DNA of 47,902 nt from Gammaproteobacteria bacterium (GCA_032250735.1 JAVVEP010000002.1:1-47902), one strand, 5' to 3'; shown: positions 9,370 through 18,797, counted from the first letter of the stretch. Numbers and translations: made by a program. The notes: generated by a model not told the origin, from the letters alone.

Positions 9370-9542
9370 TGTGTGATCCCGTATTTTTGATTATTCCATT
9401 CCCCATATAACAAACATTTCGCCATTTTGGCGTAAAAAAGAAACCTGGTAGCGCAACTGTTGGTGATGATTTTGGTTTGATGATGTTGCTCTTCATGACT
9501 AAATCAAAAAATTTATACCACTAGTATTAAAAAATAATTGTT
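9370..9542. other. Intergenic break with change in base composition
   Basis: This gap separates the GC-rich first operon block from a visibly more AT-rich block starting at 9543. It holds a small dyad, CGCCA-TTT-TGGCG (about 9420-9432), followed by TAAAAAAG. No T-tract follows the dyad on either strand, so it is not a clear terminator. An AT-rich stretch at about 9500-9540 could contain a promoter for the downstream block, but no confident -35/-10 pair was found. Confidence 0.5.
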
Positions 9543-10760
9543 ATGAAAATATTACACATTTTTGATCATTCTATCCCGCTGCACAGTGGCTACACATTCC
9601 GTTCGCGTGCGATTTTGGAGCACCAACGAAAACTTGGCTGGACGACCGAGCACATTACGAGTCCAAAGCACAATCAGGCAACAAAACCTGATGGCAAAGA
9701 AGAGGAAATTGATGGGTTTCATTTTTATAGGACAGAACCATCGAAGGGATTGTTCTCAAAACTGCCTATTCTGAATCAGTTATCAATCGTATCCGCGCTT
9801 GAGGCGCGGCTTGAAGCCGTTATTAAGGAAATTAAGCCAGATATCTTGCATGCACATTCGCCCGCGTTAAATGGTCGTGCAGCGGTCAACGTCGGAAAAA
9901 AATACGGTATACCCGTTGTCTATGAAATAAGGGCATTTTGGGAAGATGCCGCGGTTGATCACGGGACGACCACGGAAGGGAGTCTGCGTTATCGCCTCAC
10001 GCGAGCCATGGAAACAAAGGTGATAAGAGAGGCCGATGCGGTGACCACGATATGCGAAGGCTTGCGCTCGGATATTGTTGCGCGTGGCGTCCTAGCAGAA
10101 AAGGTTGGCGTTATACCTAATGCGGTTGATATCGAGCGGTTTCCGGTTTGCGATGGAAAAGAGGCACAGCTTGAGAAAAAACATGGTCTGATAGGAAAGA
10201 TCGTCATTGGATTTATTGGATCTTTTTATGCGTATGAGGGGATTCCGCAGCTGATTGAGGCAATTTCTCTCCTGAGTCGCGACCGCGACGATATTGTCCT
10301 TTTGCTGGTAGGTGGTGGCCCACAGGATGCATATGTCAGGCAGCTCATTAAAGATAAACAGCTAGAAGATAAAGTGATACTGCCAGGCCGGATTCCACAT
10401 GAAATCGTCCAGCAATATTACAGCCTGGTCGATATCTTCGCGTACCCCCGCTTGCCAATGAGATTAACCCACCTGGTCACCCCTCTAAAACCCCTGGAGG
10501 CAATGGCGCAAAAAAGGCTGGTTGTTGCCTCTGATGTAGGAGGCCACAAAGAGTTGATCGAAGATGGTAAAACCGGCGTACTGTTTGAGGCAGGAAACCC
10601 AAACGCACTGGCAGATGCGATAACAAAATTAATCGATAGCAGGGATTCATGGGAAGCCATGCATGATGCGGGGCGTGATTTCGTTGAAAATGTGAGAAAT
10701 TGGGAAAATAGTGTCGCAAACTATGAGGCAATATATAAAAGGGTCATTGCATCACAATGA
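9543..10760 (+). CDS. XrtA-associated glycosyltransferase, Daro_2409 (TIGR04063) family
   Basis: A 405-aa GT-B (GT4) glycosyltransferase. The opening MKILHIFDHSIPLHSGYTFR (1-20), with SRAILEHQRKLGW after it, is characteristic of the exosortase A-associated family. It continues with LHAHSPALNGRAA and VYEIRAFWEDAAVDHGTT in the acceptor domain. The donor half has IPNAVDIERFP, GFIGSFYAYEG, LLLVGGGPQ, AYPRLPMRLTHLVTPLKPLEAMA (about 302-324), and VGGHKELIEDG. It probably transfers a sugar to the lipid-linked repeat unit. Base composition is lower in GC than the upstream operon. Its TGA overlaps the next ATG (ATGA). Confidence 0.92.
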   Translation: MKILHIFDHSIPLHSGYTFRSRAILEHQRKLGWTTEHITSPKHNQATKPDGKEEEIDGFHFYRTEPSKGLFSKLPILNQLSIVSALEARLEAVIKEIKPDILHAHSPALNGRAAVNVGKKYGIPVVYEIRAFWEDAAVDHGTTTEGSLRYRLTRAMETKVIREADAVTTICEGLRSDIVARGVLAEKVGVIPNAVDIERFPVCDGKEAQLEKKHGLIGKIVIGFIGSFYAYEGIPQLIEAISLLSRDRDDIVLLLVGGGPQDAYVRQLIKDKQLEDKVILPGRIPHEIVQQYYSLVDIFAYPRLPMRLTHLVTPLKPLEAMAQKRLVVASDVGGHKELIEDGKTGVLFEAGNPNALADAITKLIDSRDSWEAMHDAGRDFVENVRNWENSVANYEAIYKRVIASQ

Positions 10761-11935
10761 TTAAGACCCTGCTTTTCAGCACGTTGTTTCCTAATAGTGT
10801 TCAGCCACAGCACGGTGTGTTTGTTGAAAACCGGCTGCGCCACTTGCTGGAAACGGGAGAGATAACAACCAAAGTTATCGCCCCAGTGCCGTGGTTTCCT
10901 TTCAAGGCGCCAATATTTGGGAAATATGCAACGTTTTCATCGGTGCCTGATGAGGAACAGCGAAATAGCGTTGATGTTTTACATCCTCGTTATCTTTTAC
11001 TGCCAAAGCTTGGCATGAACAATGCGCCGGAGTCGATTTTTCGAGTGGCCTTGCCGCGTGCCAAGGCACTTATAAAATCCGGATTTGATTTTGATTTGAT
11101 TGATGCACATTATTTTTATCCAGATGGTGTTGCGGCTGTGATGCTCGGAGAGGCGCTTGGGAAGCCGGTCATTATTACTGCCAGAGGAACAGATCTCAAC
11201 CTTATTCCTAAATATGAGATCCCACGACAAAAAATCCTCTGGGCTGCCAATAAAGCTGATGCATTGATTACGGTTTGCCAGGCGCTGAAAGATGTCCTGC
11301 TGGAAATGGGAGTGCCAGATAATAAAATTACAGTGCTTAGGAATGGTGTTGATCTGGGAACATTTTCTCCACCACTTAATCGAGAAGAGCTAAGAAATAA
11401 GCTGGATATTAATGGGAAGACGCTATTAAGCGTCGGTCATTTGGTCGAAAGAAAAGGCCACCATCTTATTGTCGAGGCTATGTGCTTATTGCCGGAATAC
11501 AAGTTGTTAATCGCTGGCGATGGTGAGGAGCGATCAAATTTGGTCGCCTTGATCAATAAGCTTAAATTGAATGAACGGGTGACTCTGTTGGGCGCTGTCC
11601 CTCATGAAAGTCTTAAAGAATATTACGGAGCTTCTGATGCGCTTGTGTTGGCATCAAGTCGTGAAGGCTGGGCCAATGTTCTGCTGGAATCAATGGCCTG
11701 TGGAACACCCGTGGTTGCGACCAGAATTTGGGGTACTCCTGAGGTTGTTACGATTCCAGCCTCAGGTGTGCTGGTAGAGGAGAGAACCCCTGATTCTCTT
11801 GCGTGCTCAATAAAAAGCCTATTTTCACGACATGTTAATCGTGATGAAACACGAGGATATGCGGAGCAATTCGGCTGGGAAGATACGACACAAGGTCAAT
11901 TAAAGCTGTTTGAGCAGGTTGTCGGCAATGCGTGA
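10757..11935 (+). CDS. Glycosyltransferase family 4 protein
   Basis: A 392-aa GT-B enzyme of unknown sugar specificity. Visible features are the N-terminal LFSTLFPNSVQPQHGVFVEN (6-25), DLIDAHYFYPDGVAA and ITARGTDLN in the acceptor domain. The donor domain has VLRNGVDLGTFSP, LLSVGHLVERKGHH, LLIAGDGEER and ALVLASSREGWANVLLESMACGTPVVA, split over about 293-320, with the conserved E-x7-E. The pattern resembles teichuronic acid or colanic acid type GT4 enzymes, but the product cannot be named. It overlaps the previous gene by 4 bp and the next by 8 bp, so it belongs to the same transcription unit. Confidence 0.88.
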   Translation: MIKTLLFSTLFPNSVQPQHGVFVENRLRHLLETGEITTKVIAPVPWFPFKAPIFGKYATFSSVPDEEQRNSVDVLHPRYLLLPKLGMNNAPESIFRVALPRAKALIKSGFDFDLIDAHYFYPDGVAAVMLGEALGKPVIITARGTDLNLIPKYEIPRQKILWAANKADALITVCQALKDVLLEMGVPDNKITVLRNGVDLGTFSPPLNREELRNKLDINGKTLLSVGHLVERKGHHLIVEAMCLLPEYKLLIAGDGEERSNLVALINKLKLNERVTLLGAVPHESLKEYYGASDALVLASSREGWANVLLESMACGTPVVATRIWGTPEVVTIPASGVLVEERTPDSLACSIKSLFSRHVNRDETRGYAEQFGWEDTTQGQLKLFEQVVGNA

Positions 11936-13217
11936 CCTTATAATTACATTAGTAATTATCGGTGCTGTGCCATTCATATTGATGCGCCCCTATATTGGCG
12001 TTTATGTTTGGTCCTGGCTGTCCTATATGAACCCGCATCGGTTTTCATGGGGATTTGCCTACAATATGCCATTTTCAGCCATAACGGCTGGCGCCTTAAT
12101 TACTGGGTTTTTGCTAACTAAAGACAAGAATAAATTTATCGTAACACCCATTACAATTGTCTGGATTGCGTTTTTTCTTTGGATCACCTTGTCAACATTT
12201 ACTGCAATTAATGTTGAGGTTTCCATGGTTGAATGGAGGCGGGTAGTGAAAATTCAGTTGATTACCCTATTTACGCTATTGCTGATTACCTCACGGGAAA
12301 GGCTCAACCAGCTCATTTGGGTGATTGTGTTATCAATTGGATTTTTCGGTATCAAGGGAGGCTTATTTGTCGCCGCAACGGGTGGCTCATTCAGAGTTGG
12401 GGGGCCACCTGATTCTTTTGTATCCGGTAATAATGAGATTGCTCTGGCGCTATTAATGGTGTTGCCATTAATGTGGTATCTGAGGACTCAGTCTATTAAT
12501 AAATGGATCAAACATGCATTGCTAGTCTCAATACTGCTGTGTGTTTTGTCGATTATTAGTACCTATTCACGCGGTGCATTTGTGGCATCAGCTGCAGTGA
12601 TGATGATGTTCTGGATGAAAAGCAACAAAAAGTTGCTGATTGGCACAGTGCTGGTAGCGCTAGCTATTACGGTGCTTAGCTTTATGCCCTCACATTATTT
12701 TGAGCGCATAAATACTATCCAGACTTATGAGCAGGATGCGTCGGCAATGGGTCGAATAAATGCATGGCATTTTGCGGTGAACCTTGCTGCTGACCACCCA
12801 CTAACTGGCGGTGGATTTGGTTCTTTTACTAAATTATTGTTTTTGACCTACGCTCCTTCTCCACTCGATTTCCATGACGCGCATAGTATCTATTTTGAGG
12901 TGTTAGGCGAACAGGGTTTTGTTGGACTATTTCTATTTTTAACGCTTTGGGTTTTGTGCTATCGGACCTGTGGGAATATTCGCAAACAGGTTAGAGATAT
13001 AGAAAATATGAAGTGGGCAGAGGCATTGGCCTCAATGGTACAGGTCAGTTTAGTCGCCTATGGTGTTGGTGGTGCCTTCTTAGGGCTGGCCTATTTCGAT
13101 CTCCCGTACCACATTATGGTTATCTGTGTCCTGTGTCAGTTTTTTGTGAATCGGGAACTCGAAAGTCGAGTTAGTAAAGAGCAAGGTGTCGTTAATATAG
13201 AAAGGCCGTTGGTATGA
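11928..13217 (+). CDS. Putative O-glycosylation/O-antigen ligase, exosortase A-associated
   Basis: A polytopic inner-membrane protein of 429 aa with about ten hydrophobic segments (the first at about 4-21, the last at about 395-415). It resembles Wzy/WaaL-type polymerases and ligases. The sequence MRPYIGVYVWSWLSYMNPHR (about 19-38) is the signature of the XrtA-associated branch (TIGR03097). A central loop has FRVGGPPDSFVSGNNEIALA and STYSRGAF, and a periplasmic loop ends with FHDAHSIYFEVLGEQGFVGL (about 316-335), which matches the Wzy_C region. It probably polymerises or transfers lipid-linked glycan. The ATG at 11928 is preferred to a start six codons earlier because the protein then begins with the conserved MRDLI segment; it still overlaps the previous gene by 8 bp. 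Confidence 0.9.
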   Translation: MRDLIITLVIIGAVPFILMRPYIGVYVWSWLSYMNPHRFSWGFAYNMPFSAITAGALITGFLLTKDKNKFIVTPITIVWIAFFLWITLSTFTAINVEVSMVEWRRVVKIQLITLFTLLLITSRERLNQLIWVIVLSIGFFGIKGGLFVAATGGSFRVGGPPDSFVSGNNEIALALLMVLPLMWYLRTQSINKWIKHALLVSILLCVLSIISTYSRGAFVASAAVMMMFWMKSNKKLLIGTVLVALAITVLSFMPSHYFERINTIQTYEQDASAMGRINAWHFAVNLAADHPLTGGGFGSFTKLLFLTYAPSPLDFHDAHSIYFEVLGEQGFVGLFLFLTLWVLCYRTCGNIRKQVRDIENMKWAEALASMVQVSLVAYGVGGAFLGLAYFDLPYHIMVICVLCQFFVNRELESRVSKEQGVVNIERPLV

Positions 13218-14134
13218 GTAATGCAAGGCTGAGTATATTGCTCTACCATCGTGTTCTGGAGCGGGAAGATTCATTGATGCCGTCCGAGCCCTGTGTCAAA
13301 CGATTTGAGCAACAGATGAAGTGGGTCAAACGGTTTTACAATGTGCTGGATCTGGAAGATGCAGTGAAGAGGTTGGTGGATGATAATCTACCTTCGCGTG
13401 CACTGTGCATTACCTTTGATGATGGTTACAGGGACAACTTCCAGAATGCAGCGCCAATTTTGGAAAAGCATGGCCTCACTGCCACCTTTTTCATCGCGAC
13501 GGGGTTTTTAAATGGTGGCATCATGTGGAATGATGTCGTCATTGAGAGTCTACGCAGAACAAGTAAAACCAGGCTTGATCTGACCGATTATGGATTGGGT
13601 TTTATTAACATTCCTGATCAACGCAATGAATGTCTCAATGAAATTCTGAAAGCAATAAAATATTTATCCTTCGATGCGCGCGAGAGATTGGTGGAAGAAT
13701 TACCAACTATTCTCGGCGTACCAAAGCCGGATGGCCTGATGATGAAAGACGAAGAGGTGAGGATTTTGCATCAGAAAGGCATGGGAATAGGTGCCCATAC
13801 GGTTCACCACCCCATACTGAGTAAGATCGATGCGCCACAAGCAAGACAGGAAATAGAAAACGGAAAAGACTATTTAGAAAATATTACCGGTGACAAGATC
13901 AGACTGTTTGCTTATCCCAATGGAAAGCCCGGTCAGGACTATCATGCAGAGCATATTGAAATGATGAAAGAGATCGGCTTTGATGCGGCAGTGAGTACTG
14001 CATGGGGAACGGCATCACAACAATCCGACATCTATCAGCTCCCGCGATTTACACCCTGGGATAATAGCATCCCGAAGTTCCTGCTTCGCCTGGCTAAAAT
14101 GCGTTATAACGGTATGGAAGAGAGAGTGTTGTGA
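13214..14134 (+). CDS. Polysaccharide deacetylase family protein (CE4)
   Basis: A 306-aa NodB-fold deacetylase distinct from the DUF3473-type protein at 1488. The N-terminal ILLYHRVL is followed by the catalytic motif TFDDG (67-71, D69 and D70) and the second motif H195TVHH199, whose two histidines would hold the metal ion. LFAYPNGKPGQDY follows as the next family motif. No signal peptide is evident, so it may act on a cytoplasmic intermediate. It overlaps the ligase-like gene by 4 bp (ATGA). The presence of two deacetylases in one locus suggests removal of acetyl groups from different sugars or at different stages. Confidence 0.9.
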   Translation: MSNARLSILLYHRVLEREDSLMPSEPCVKRFEQQMKWVKRFYNVLDLEDAVKRLVDDNLPSRALCITFDDGYRDNFQNAAPILEKHGLTATFFIATGFLNGGIMWNDVVIESLRRTSKTRLDLTDYGLGFINIPDQRNECLNEILKAIKYLSFDARERLVEELPTILGVPKPDGLMMKDEEVRILHQKGMGIGAHTVHHPILSKIDAPQARQEIENGKDYLENITGDKIRLFAYPNGKPGQDYHAEHIEMMKEIGFDAAVSTAWGTASQQSDIYQLPRFTPWDNSIPKFLLRLAKMRYNGMEERVL

Positions 14135-14171
14135 ACGATAATACAATCTTAGATTCGAATTGGGTATATAG

Positions 14172-16016
14172 ATGACGGGTAATGCTTTTCTTTGCGGCTG
14201 GTGTGCTGCTGGATCGGTAATGCCTGATGTTCAAGCTGCACGCTCAGCAATGCTTTCCTGCTTTTCATCATGGCAAGCAAGCTGGTTTGAAAGTGAGCAT
14301 TTAAATATTGCCGCGCAGGGTGATGTCGCCAGCCTGGCTGGTAAGGTTGATGTTGCAATAATTGGCGCACCTTACTGGAAGAATAGTGACTCAGAAAAGC
14401 AAGCCAATGAGCAAGGGCATGCATTATTTATCACAAAGAAATATCTAGACCATGGAATGAGTTTTTTGGATACCCTGGCTGGTCGTTTCTCGATTGTGAT
14501 ATTTGACCATGCTCGTAAACAATTAGTGCTGTGCATTGATAGGATCGGCCAGCAACATCTTTATTATGCACAGACAGATAACGGTGTGGTATTTGCCTCG
14601 CGTGCTGATGCAGTGGTAAACCATCCCTCGGTGACTAAAAAAATAAGTCACCAGGGTATCTATAATTATTTCTATTTCCATGCCATGCCAAGCCCTGGGA
14701 CTATCTTTGAAGGTGTCAATAAACTTGAAAATGGCCAGTATCTGATTTTCCAAGATGGTAATAAACATAGCCACCGTTACTGGGAGCCAATGTTTTCAGA
14801 GCAGCAGCAAGGAACAATCGAAGCTCTGACAGAGGAAATGCTACCGATCATTGAGCGCGCTGTTTCGCGATCAATACCGAGTAACTCGTCCCCTCATTCA
14901 ACTGGTGCGTTTCTGAGTGGCGGGCTAGATAGCTCGACGGTATCTGGCATTTTATCTAAAGTAACTTGTGGCCAGGCTCGTACCTTCTCGATTGGTTTTG
15001 ACGCGAAAGGTTATGACGAGATGTCATATGCCCGTATCGCCTCACGTCACTTTAAAACCCAGCAGCATGAATATTATGTGACTCCGGAAGATGTCGTGGC
15101 GGAAGTAAAAAATATCGCGAAATATTTGGATGAACCCTTTGGTAACTCCTCGGCATTGCCAGCCTATTTCTGCGCAAGGATGGCCAAAGAACAGGGCGTT
15201 GAGCGGTTGCTGGCGGGTGATGGCGGCGATGAAATATTTGCCGGTAATGAACGCTATGCAAAACAGGGTGTTTTTGAATCGTATACAAAAGTGCCGGCAA
15301 TGTTTCGCAGCTTACTACTGGAGCCATTGTTTTTCCATAATCCCATAACGCAACATATTCCAGGGTTGATGAAAATTCACAGTTACATCCGGCAAGCAAA
15401 AATTCCATTGCCGGATCGTCTGGAAACCTATAATTATTTGCATAGACATGCGGCATCTGAAATATTTTCGGAAGAATTTCTTGATGGCATAGATCATCAG
15501 CAGCCAATAAAAACACTGCGTGATAGTTATCAACAGCCAAATGATGCGACGGCTCTTAATCGCATGTTATGGATGGATTGGAAAAAAACATTGCACGACA
15601 ATGATCTGGTGAAGGTCAATCGTATGTGTGAGCTGGCTGGGGTAGGAGTCGATTATCCTTTACTAGATGACGAATTGATTGATTTTTCATGCCGCATCCC
15701 TTCGAGTATGAAAATAAATAATGGAAAACTCCGTTGGTTTTATAAAGAGGCGGTAAGTGGTTTTCTCCCTCAGGAAATAATCGAGAAAACCAAACAGGGC
15801 TTTGGTTTGCCATTTGGCGTATGGACAAGCGAGCACGCGGGGTTGAGGAGCCTAGCTTATTCATCATTAGAATCGATAAAGAAACGAGGAATCTTTAAAG
15901 TATCATTTATTGAGCAAACAATTCAGATGCACAAAGGTGTTCATGCAAAATTTTACGGAGAACTCGTTTGGATATTAATGATGCTAGAATTTTGGCTTGA
16001 CGAGCATGGGAAGTGA
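14172..16016 (+). CDS. Second asparagine-synthase-family protein with displaced N-terminal Cys
   Basis: A 614-aa protein of the asparagine synthase superfamily. The synthetase half is intact: ATP-PPi loop SGGLDSS (249-255), DEPFGNSSALP, LLAGDGGDEIFAGNERY (about 344-360) and GFGLPFGVW near the C-terminus. The N-terminal glutaminase domain is weak. The expected MCG start is replaced by MTGNAFLCGWC, which puts the equivalent Cys at position 8, and no ATG, GTG or TTG codon immediately precedes it. It may need propeptide cleavage, use ammonia, or lack glutaminase activity. It lies 37 bp after the deacetylase, in the AT-rich part of the locus. It probably forms an amide or similar bond on the polysaccharide; the substrate is unknown. 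Confidence 0.87.
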   Translation: MTGNAFLCGWCAAGSVMPDVQAARSAMLSCFSSWQASWFESEHLNIAAQGDVASLAGKVDVAIIGAPYWKNSDSEKQANEQGHALFITKKYLDHGMSFLDTLAGRFSIVIFDHARKQLVLCIDRIGQQHLYYAQTDNGVVFASRADAVVNHPSVTKKISHQGIYNYFYFHAMPSPGTIFEGVNKLENGQYLIFQDGNKHSHRYWEPMFSEQQQGTIEALTEEMLPIIERAVSRSIPSNSSPHSTGAFLSGGLDSSTVSGILSKVTCGQARTFSIGFDAKGYDEMSYARIASRHFKTQQHEYYVTPEDVVAEVKNIAKYLDEPFGNSSALPAYFCARMAKEQGVERLLAGDGGDEIFAGNERYAKQGVFESYTKVPAMFRSLLLEPLFFHNPITQHIPGLMKIHSYIRQAKIPLPDRLETYNYLHRHAASEIFSEEFLDGIDHQQPIKTLRDSYQQPNDATALNRMLWMDWKKTLHDNDLVKVNRMCELAGVGVDYPLLDDELIDFSCRIPSSMKINNGKLRWFYKEAVSGFLPQEIIEKTKQGFGLPFGVWTSEHAGLRSLAYSSLESIKKRGIFKVSFIEQTIQMHKGVHAKFYGELVWILMMLEFWLDEHGK

Positions 16017-16100
16017 CACTAGTAACAATATGGATTGAAGTCAGCAGACAGAGAGAAGATAGTGAATTACCTGACCTTATATATTTAATGGATTATTGAA

Positions 16101-16805
16101 ATGCTAATTAAATCTATTCATCATATTTTACAGGCTGTCATCTTGGTCGTGTTTATAATTCCAGGCAATGTTTATTCTGCCGATAGCGCTTTGTGTGGGG
16201 ATATCATTGTAACTCCAGCTCGAGATGGCGGTGGTCCCTGGGATTATAGAGATCCGATCAACAGAAGGCCGAGTCAGGACGCAACCAATAAAGGTGGTCG
16301 CCTGCAGTTGGTGGAAGGAGCGCATTTTACAAAGGAGGTAGAGAGCCTTATTAAGGGGAAATCCGGCTGGTTAATCGGCGATATTGACTACACGCTGTTT
16401 CGATTCCCGAATCATCACCGTGCATTACGGGCTATGTCAAAGCTGCAGATAAAGAATGATGGGAAACTACCAGCTAGGCCCGGAGCCCCACCTGAAAAAC
16501 GTTATGCGGAATGTTATTTTGAACGAGCAATAGCTTTCAGGCCCGACGACTATATTGTGCACATGCTGTACGGAATACATTTGCACCTATCGGGTGAATA
16601 CAAAAAAGCAGAAAAACGATATCAATATGCTGAGGTGCATATTAAGGATTCTTCCGAGCTGTTTAATAATATGGGACTGTTGTATTATGAGATGGGCAAT
16701 TACAAGAAGTCCTTAAACTATGCCAAAAAGGCATATTCTCTCGGTTATCCATTGCCTGGATTAAAGAACAAGCTGATTGCTGAAGGCCAGTGGAAAGACA
16801 AATGA
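16101..16805 (+). CDS. Exported tetratricopeptide-repeat protein
   Basis: A 234-aa protein with an N-terminal signal peptide (hydrophobic about 8-26, likely cleavage after VYSA). Next comes a conserved-looking segment with GGPWDYRDP, LVEGAHFTKEVESLIKG and DIDYTLFRFPNHHRAL (about 94-109), then two to three TPR units at about 130-225 (ECYFERAIAFRPDDYIVHM, AEKRYQYAEVHIKDSSELFN, MGNYKKSLNYAKKAYSLGYP). The family recurs next to exosortase A loci with unknown function; TPRs suggest a periplasmic protein-protein contact role, for example in polymer export. The gene lies 84 bp after the amidotransferase-like gene and converges on the next, reversed gene. Confidence 0.8.
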   Translation: MLIKSIHHILQAVILVVFIIPGNVYSADSALCGDIIVTPARDGGGPWDYRDPINRRPSQDATNKGGRLQLVEGAHFTKEVESLIKGKSGWLIGDIDYTLFRFPNHHRALRAMSKLQIKNDGKLPARPGAPPEKRYAECYFERAIAFRPDDYIVHMLYGIHLHLSGEYKKAEKRYQYAEVHIKDSSELFNNMGLLYYEMGNYKKSLNYAKKAYSLGYPLPGLKNKLIAEGQWKDK

Positions 16806-16838
16806 AGTTACGTAAATAGTTATCTGACGCATATGAAT

Positions 16839-17813
16839 TTAATGTGTAATGCTGTTTCTATCGTCTATCTTCAGAAAACATTTAATTCCTGAGAGCATGG
16901 TGTAGATAAGTAAACGGTAGTTACGTGGCGAATATTTTTTAGCCTCTTTGAAGTTCTGTTTTGCGATGCATGAAGATCCTTTCCAGAAATGTAGATAAGC
17001 ATGCCCAAAACATAAACGAAATAGCCGTTCGTTCATTTCTTCGCTGGAGATTGTCTTGCCATTCGGACTGGAAAGGCCGAATTCATTAGTAGCCCGTTGC
17101 AATACCAAAAGCTCATTGTTAGTGGGGCGTGGTACATTTGTTGTACTGTCTGGGTTGGTGCGATACAGAGCGACTGTGCGGGAAAATTTGTATACTTGCG
17201 TTATACGGCTTGCTCTAAGCCAGAAATCGTAATCTTCTCCCGTACGTAAGCTTTCATCAAAACCGCCCAATTTGTCGTAGAGCGAACGTCTGATAACTGC
17301 GGTTATGATGTGAATATAGTTATCAAGTAGTAGCTTGTGATAAATCCAGCCGGACAATTCAGCATCGAAGGATGAATCATTTTCATTTGCAACAAATTGT
17401 TCAGCCGGTGGATAGCATCCATTTTTACTTGCTAACCATCTTGTGAAGGTTCCATAAATAATACCAATATCCTGGTTTTCCTGTAGAAAAGTTACCTGAT
17501 CGGCGAGCTTATTTGGTAGCCATACATCGTCACTGTCGAGGAAGGCAATAAATTCGCCTTTTGACTCTCTTATGCCACGGTTGCGTGCTGCCGCCGGCCC
17601 TTGGTTTGTTTGAAGAATAACTTTTATAGGTTCCCCAAAATGGCGAGCAAGTTCAGTGCTTTGATCAGTAGACCCATCATCGATAACTATTATTTCAATA
17701 TTTGGGTACTTCTGAGCAAGAATACTTTGTATTGATTGCTCAATAAAACTTGCGCAATTATAGGCTGGAACAATGACAGATACTAGCGGCATCATATTTG
17801 TTATGTGATTCAT
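16839..17813 (-). CDS. Glycosyltransferase family 2 protein
   Basis: A 324-aa GT-A enzyme. The N-terminal motif VSVIVPAYNCASFIEQSI (about 10-27), IIVIDDGSTD (about 40-49), NQGPAAARNRGI and the metal-binding FLDSDDVW (about 91-98) define the family. GEDYDFWLRAS (about 192-202) gives the catalytic ED pair. The hydrophilic C-terminal tail lacks obvious membrane spans, so it is probably peripheral. Two further Met codons (7 and 8) just before PLVSVI could also be the start. It is transcribed against the main operon, 35 bp downstream of the pyruvyl transferase, with which it forms a two-gene inverted unit. It is AT-rich compared with the first operon block. Confidence 0.9.
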   Translation of the reverse strand: MNHITNMMPLVSVIVPAYNCASFIEQSIQSILAQKYPNIEIIVIDDGSTDQSTELARHFGEPIKVILQTNQGPAAARNRGIRESKGEFIAFLDSDDVWLPNKLADQVTFLQENQDIGIIYGTFTRWLASKNGCYPPAEQFVANENDSSFDAELSGWIYHKLLLDNYIHIITAVIRRSLYDKLGGFDESLRTGEDYDFWLRASRITQVYKFSRTVALYRTNPDSTTNVPRPTNNELLVLQRATNEFGLSSPNGKTISSEEMNERLFRLCFGHAYLHFWKGSSCIAKQNFKEAKKYSPRNYRLLIYTMLSGIKCFLKIDDRNSITH

Positions 17814-17848
17814 ATTACCAAAAGATGTATGGTTGAAGTTTATGTTTT

Positions 17849-18754
17849 TCAGCCTCTTTCTGACTCCACTAGTTTAAGCTTGGTGTGCAGCTGATCTAAT
17901 AAACAACTTTGGTTGCTAGCATTACTAAGTATCGGGTCAGCAGTCGTACTAATTTTTGAGAGCATAGCCGCTGCCGCCTCTATTTCTTGCTGACGGCTAC
18001 GTTTTTTCCAAGGCTTATCCCATTCGTTTGACCAAATGTGAGCCTTTAATAAATTGCGTTTTACTAAATTTTTGATACGTTCAGTTTTGGTCTTATAATC
18101 TTCGATTTGATATACACTTTTAATTGGTAAAGGTTTGTAACTTACGCCTATAGATTGACACCAATCCAGCCATTTAAATGGTAAAATATGCTGATAACAT
18201 ACAACTGGTACCCAAGGTATTCTGTATGCATCTGCTACGATCGCGCCATGCATCGCTTCTGTAATAAGGAGCTTAGAGTGTTGGATAGTTTTAATGACTT
18301 CTTTCACGTTAAAAGCAGGGTCTATATATGTGATCCCTGCTAATTTGCATATATCTTTCCAGTTGGCTAGCTCAGTACTATCATGATGTGGCATGAATGA
18401 TATAAAAGTTGCATCGGTGATGGCTTCTTTAGGATATATTTCTCGGATAAGTATCGCAGGATCAGTAATAGCGGTACTTTCGCTTAACCCTAATAGTTTT
18501 GCTGAAAGTGGGCCTCGTACGCAGTAAAAATGCCATTTATCGTCTATTGTAGGTAATTCACCATACCCTACCCCAGAACCGAAAACGATCTTTTTGGGGC
18601 TCCATGGAATGCGATGGTTTATTAATGTGCCGATACCAAGAAACAATGTAGAATCATTTCCATCAAAAAAATTTGGAAGTAAATGATTGAATATAATGGG
18701 GTTGAGGTCATCTCCAAAATTACCTTTTGGATGAGTATAGTAATAAAGATTCAT
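17849..18754 (-). CDS. Polysaccharide pyruvyl transferase family protein
   Basis: A 301-aa protein of the CsaB/ExoV-like family, which transfers pyruvate from phosphoenolpyruvate to form a ketal on a sugar. Seen are YYYTHPKGNFGDDLNP (4-19, the typical N-terminal NFGD motif), FLGIGTLINHRIP, VFGSGVGYGE, VRGPLSAKLLGL, ITDPAILI and ITEAMHGAIVADAYRIP (about 165-181), which matches the SxRLHxxIxA region of the family. The C-terminus is longer and Lys-rich. It is the first gene of a (-) pair with the GT2 gene and starts beside the IS3 remnant, which fits later insertion of the pair. Pyruvylation would add negative charge to the polymer. Confidence 0.87.
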   Translation of the reverse strand: MNLYYYTHPKGNFGDDLNPIIFNHLLPNFFDGNDSTLFLGIGTLINHRIPWSPKKIVFGSGVGYGELPTIDDKWHFYCVRGPLSAKLLGLSESTAITDPAILIREIYPKEAITDATFISFMPHHDSTELANWKDICKLAGITYIDPAFNVKEVIKTIQHSKLLITEAMHGAIVADAYRIPWVPVVCYQHILPFKWLDWCQSIGVSYKPLPIKSVYQIEDYKTKTERIKNLVKRNLLKAHIWSNEWDKPWKKRSRQQEIEAAAAMLSKISTTADPILSNASNQSCLLDQLHTKLKLVESERG

Positions 18755-18797
18755 ATTTTGATATTATTAAATTCGGATATTTAGTGCAACGTATATT

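Noticed and set aside
9420-9440. Rho-independent terminator after the first amidotransferase gene
   Set aside because: The 5-bp CGCCA/TGGCG stem is followed by an A-run, not a T-run, on the + strand, and the minus strand has no T-run after it either.
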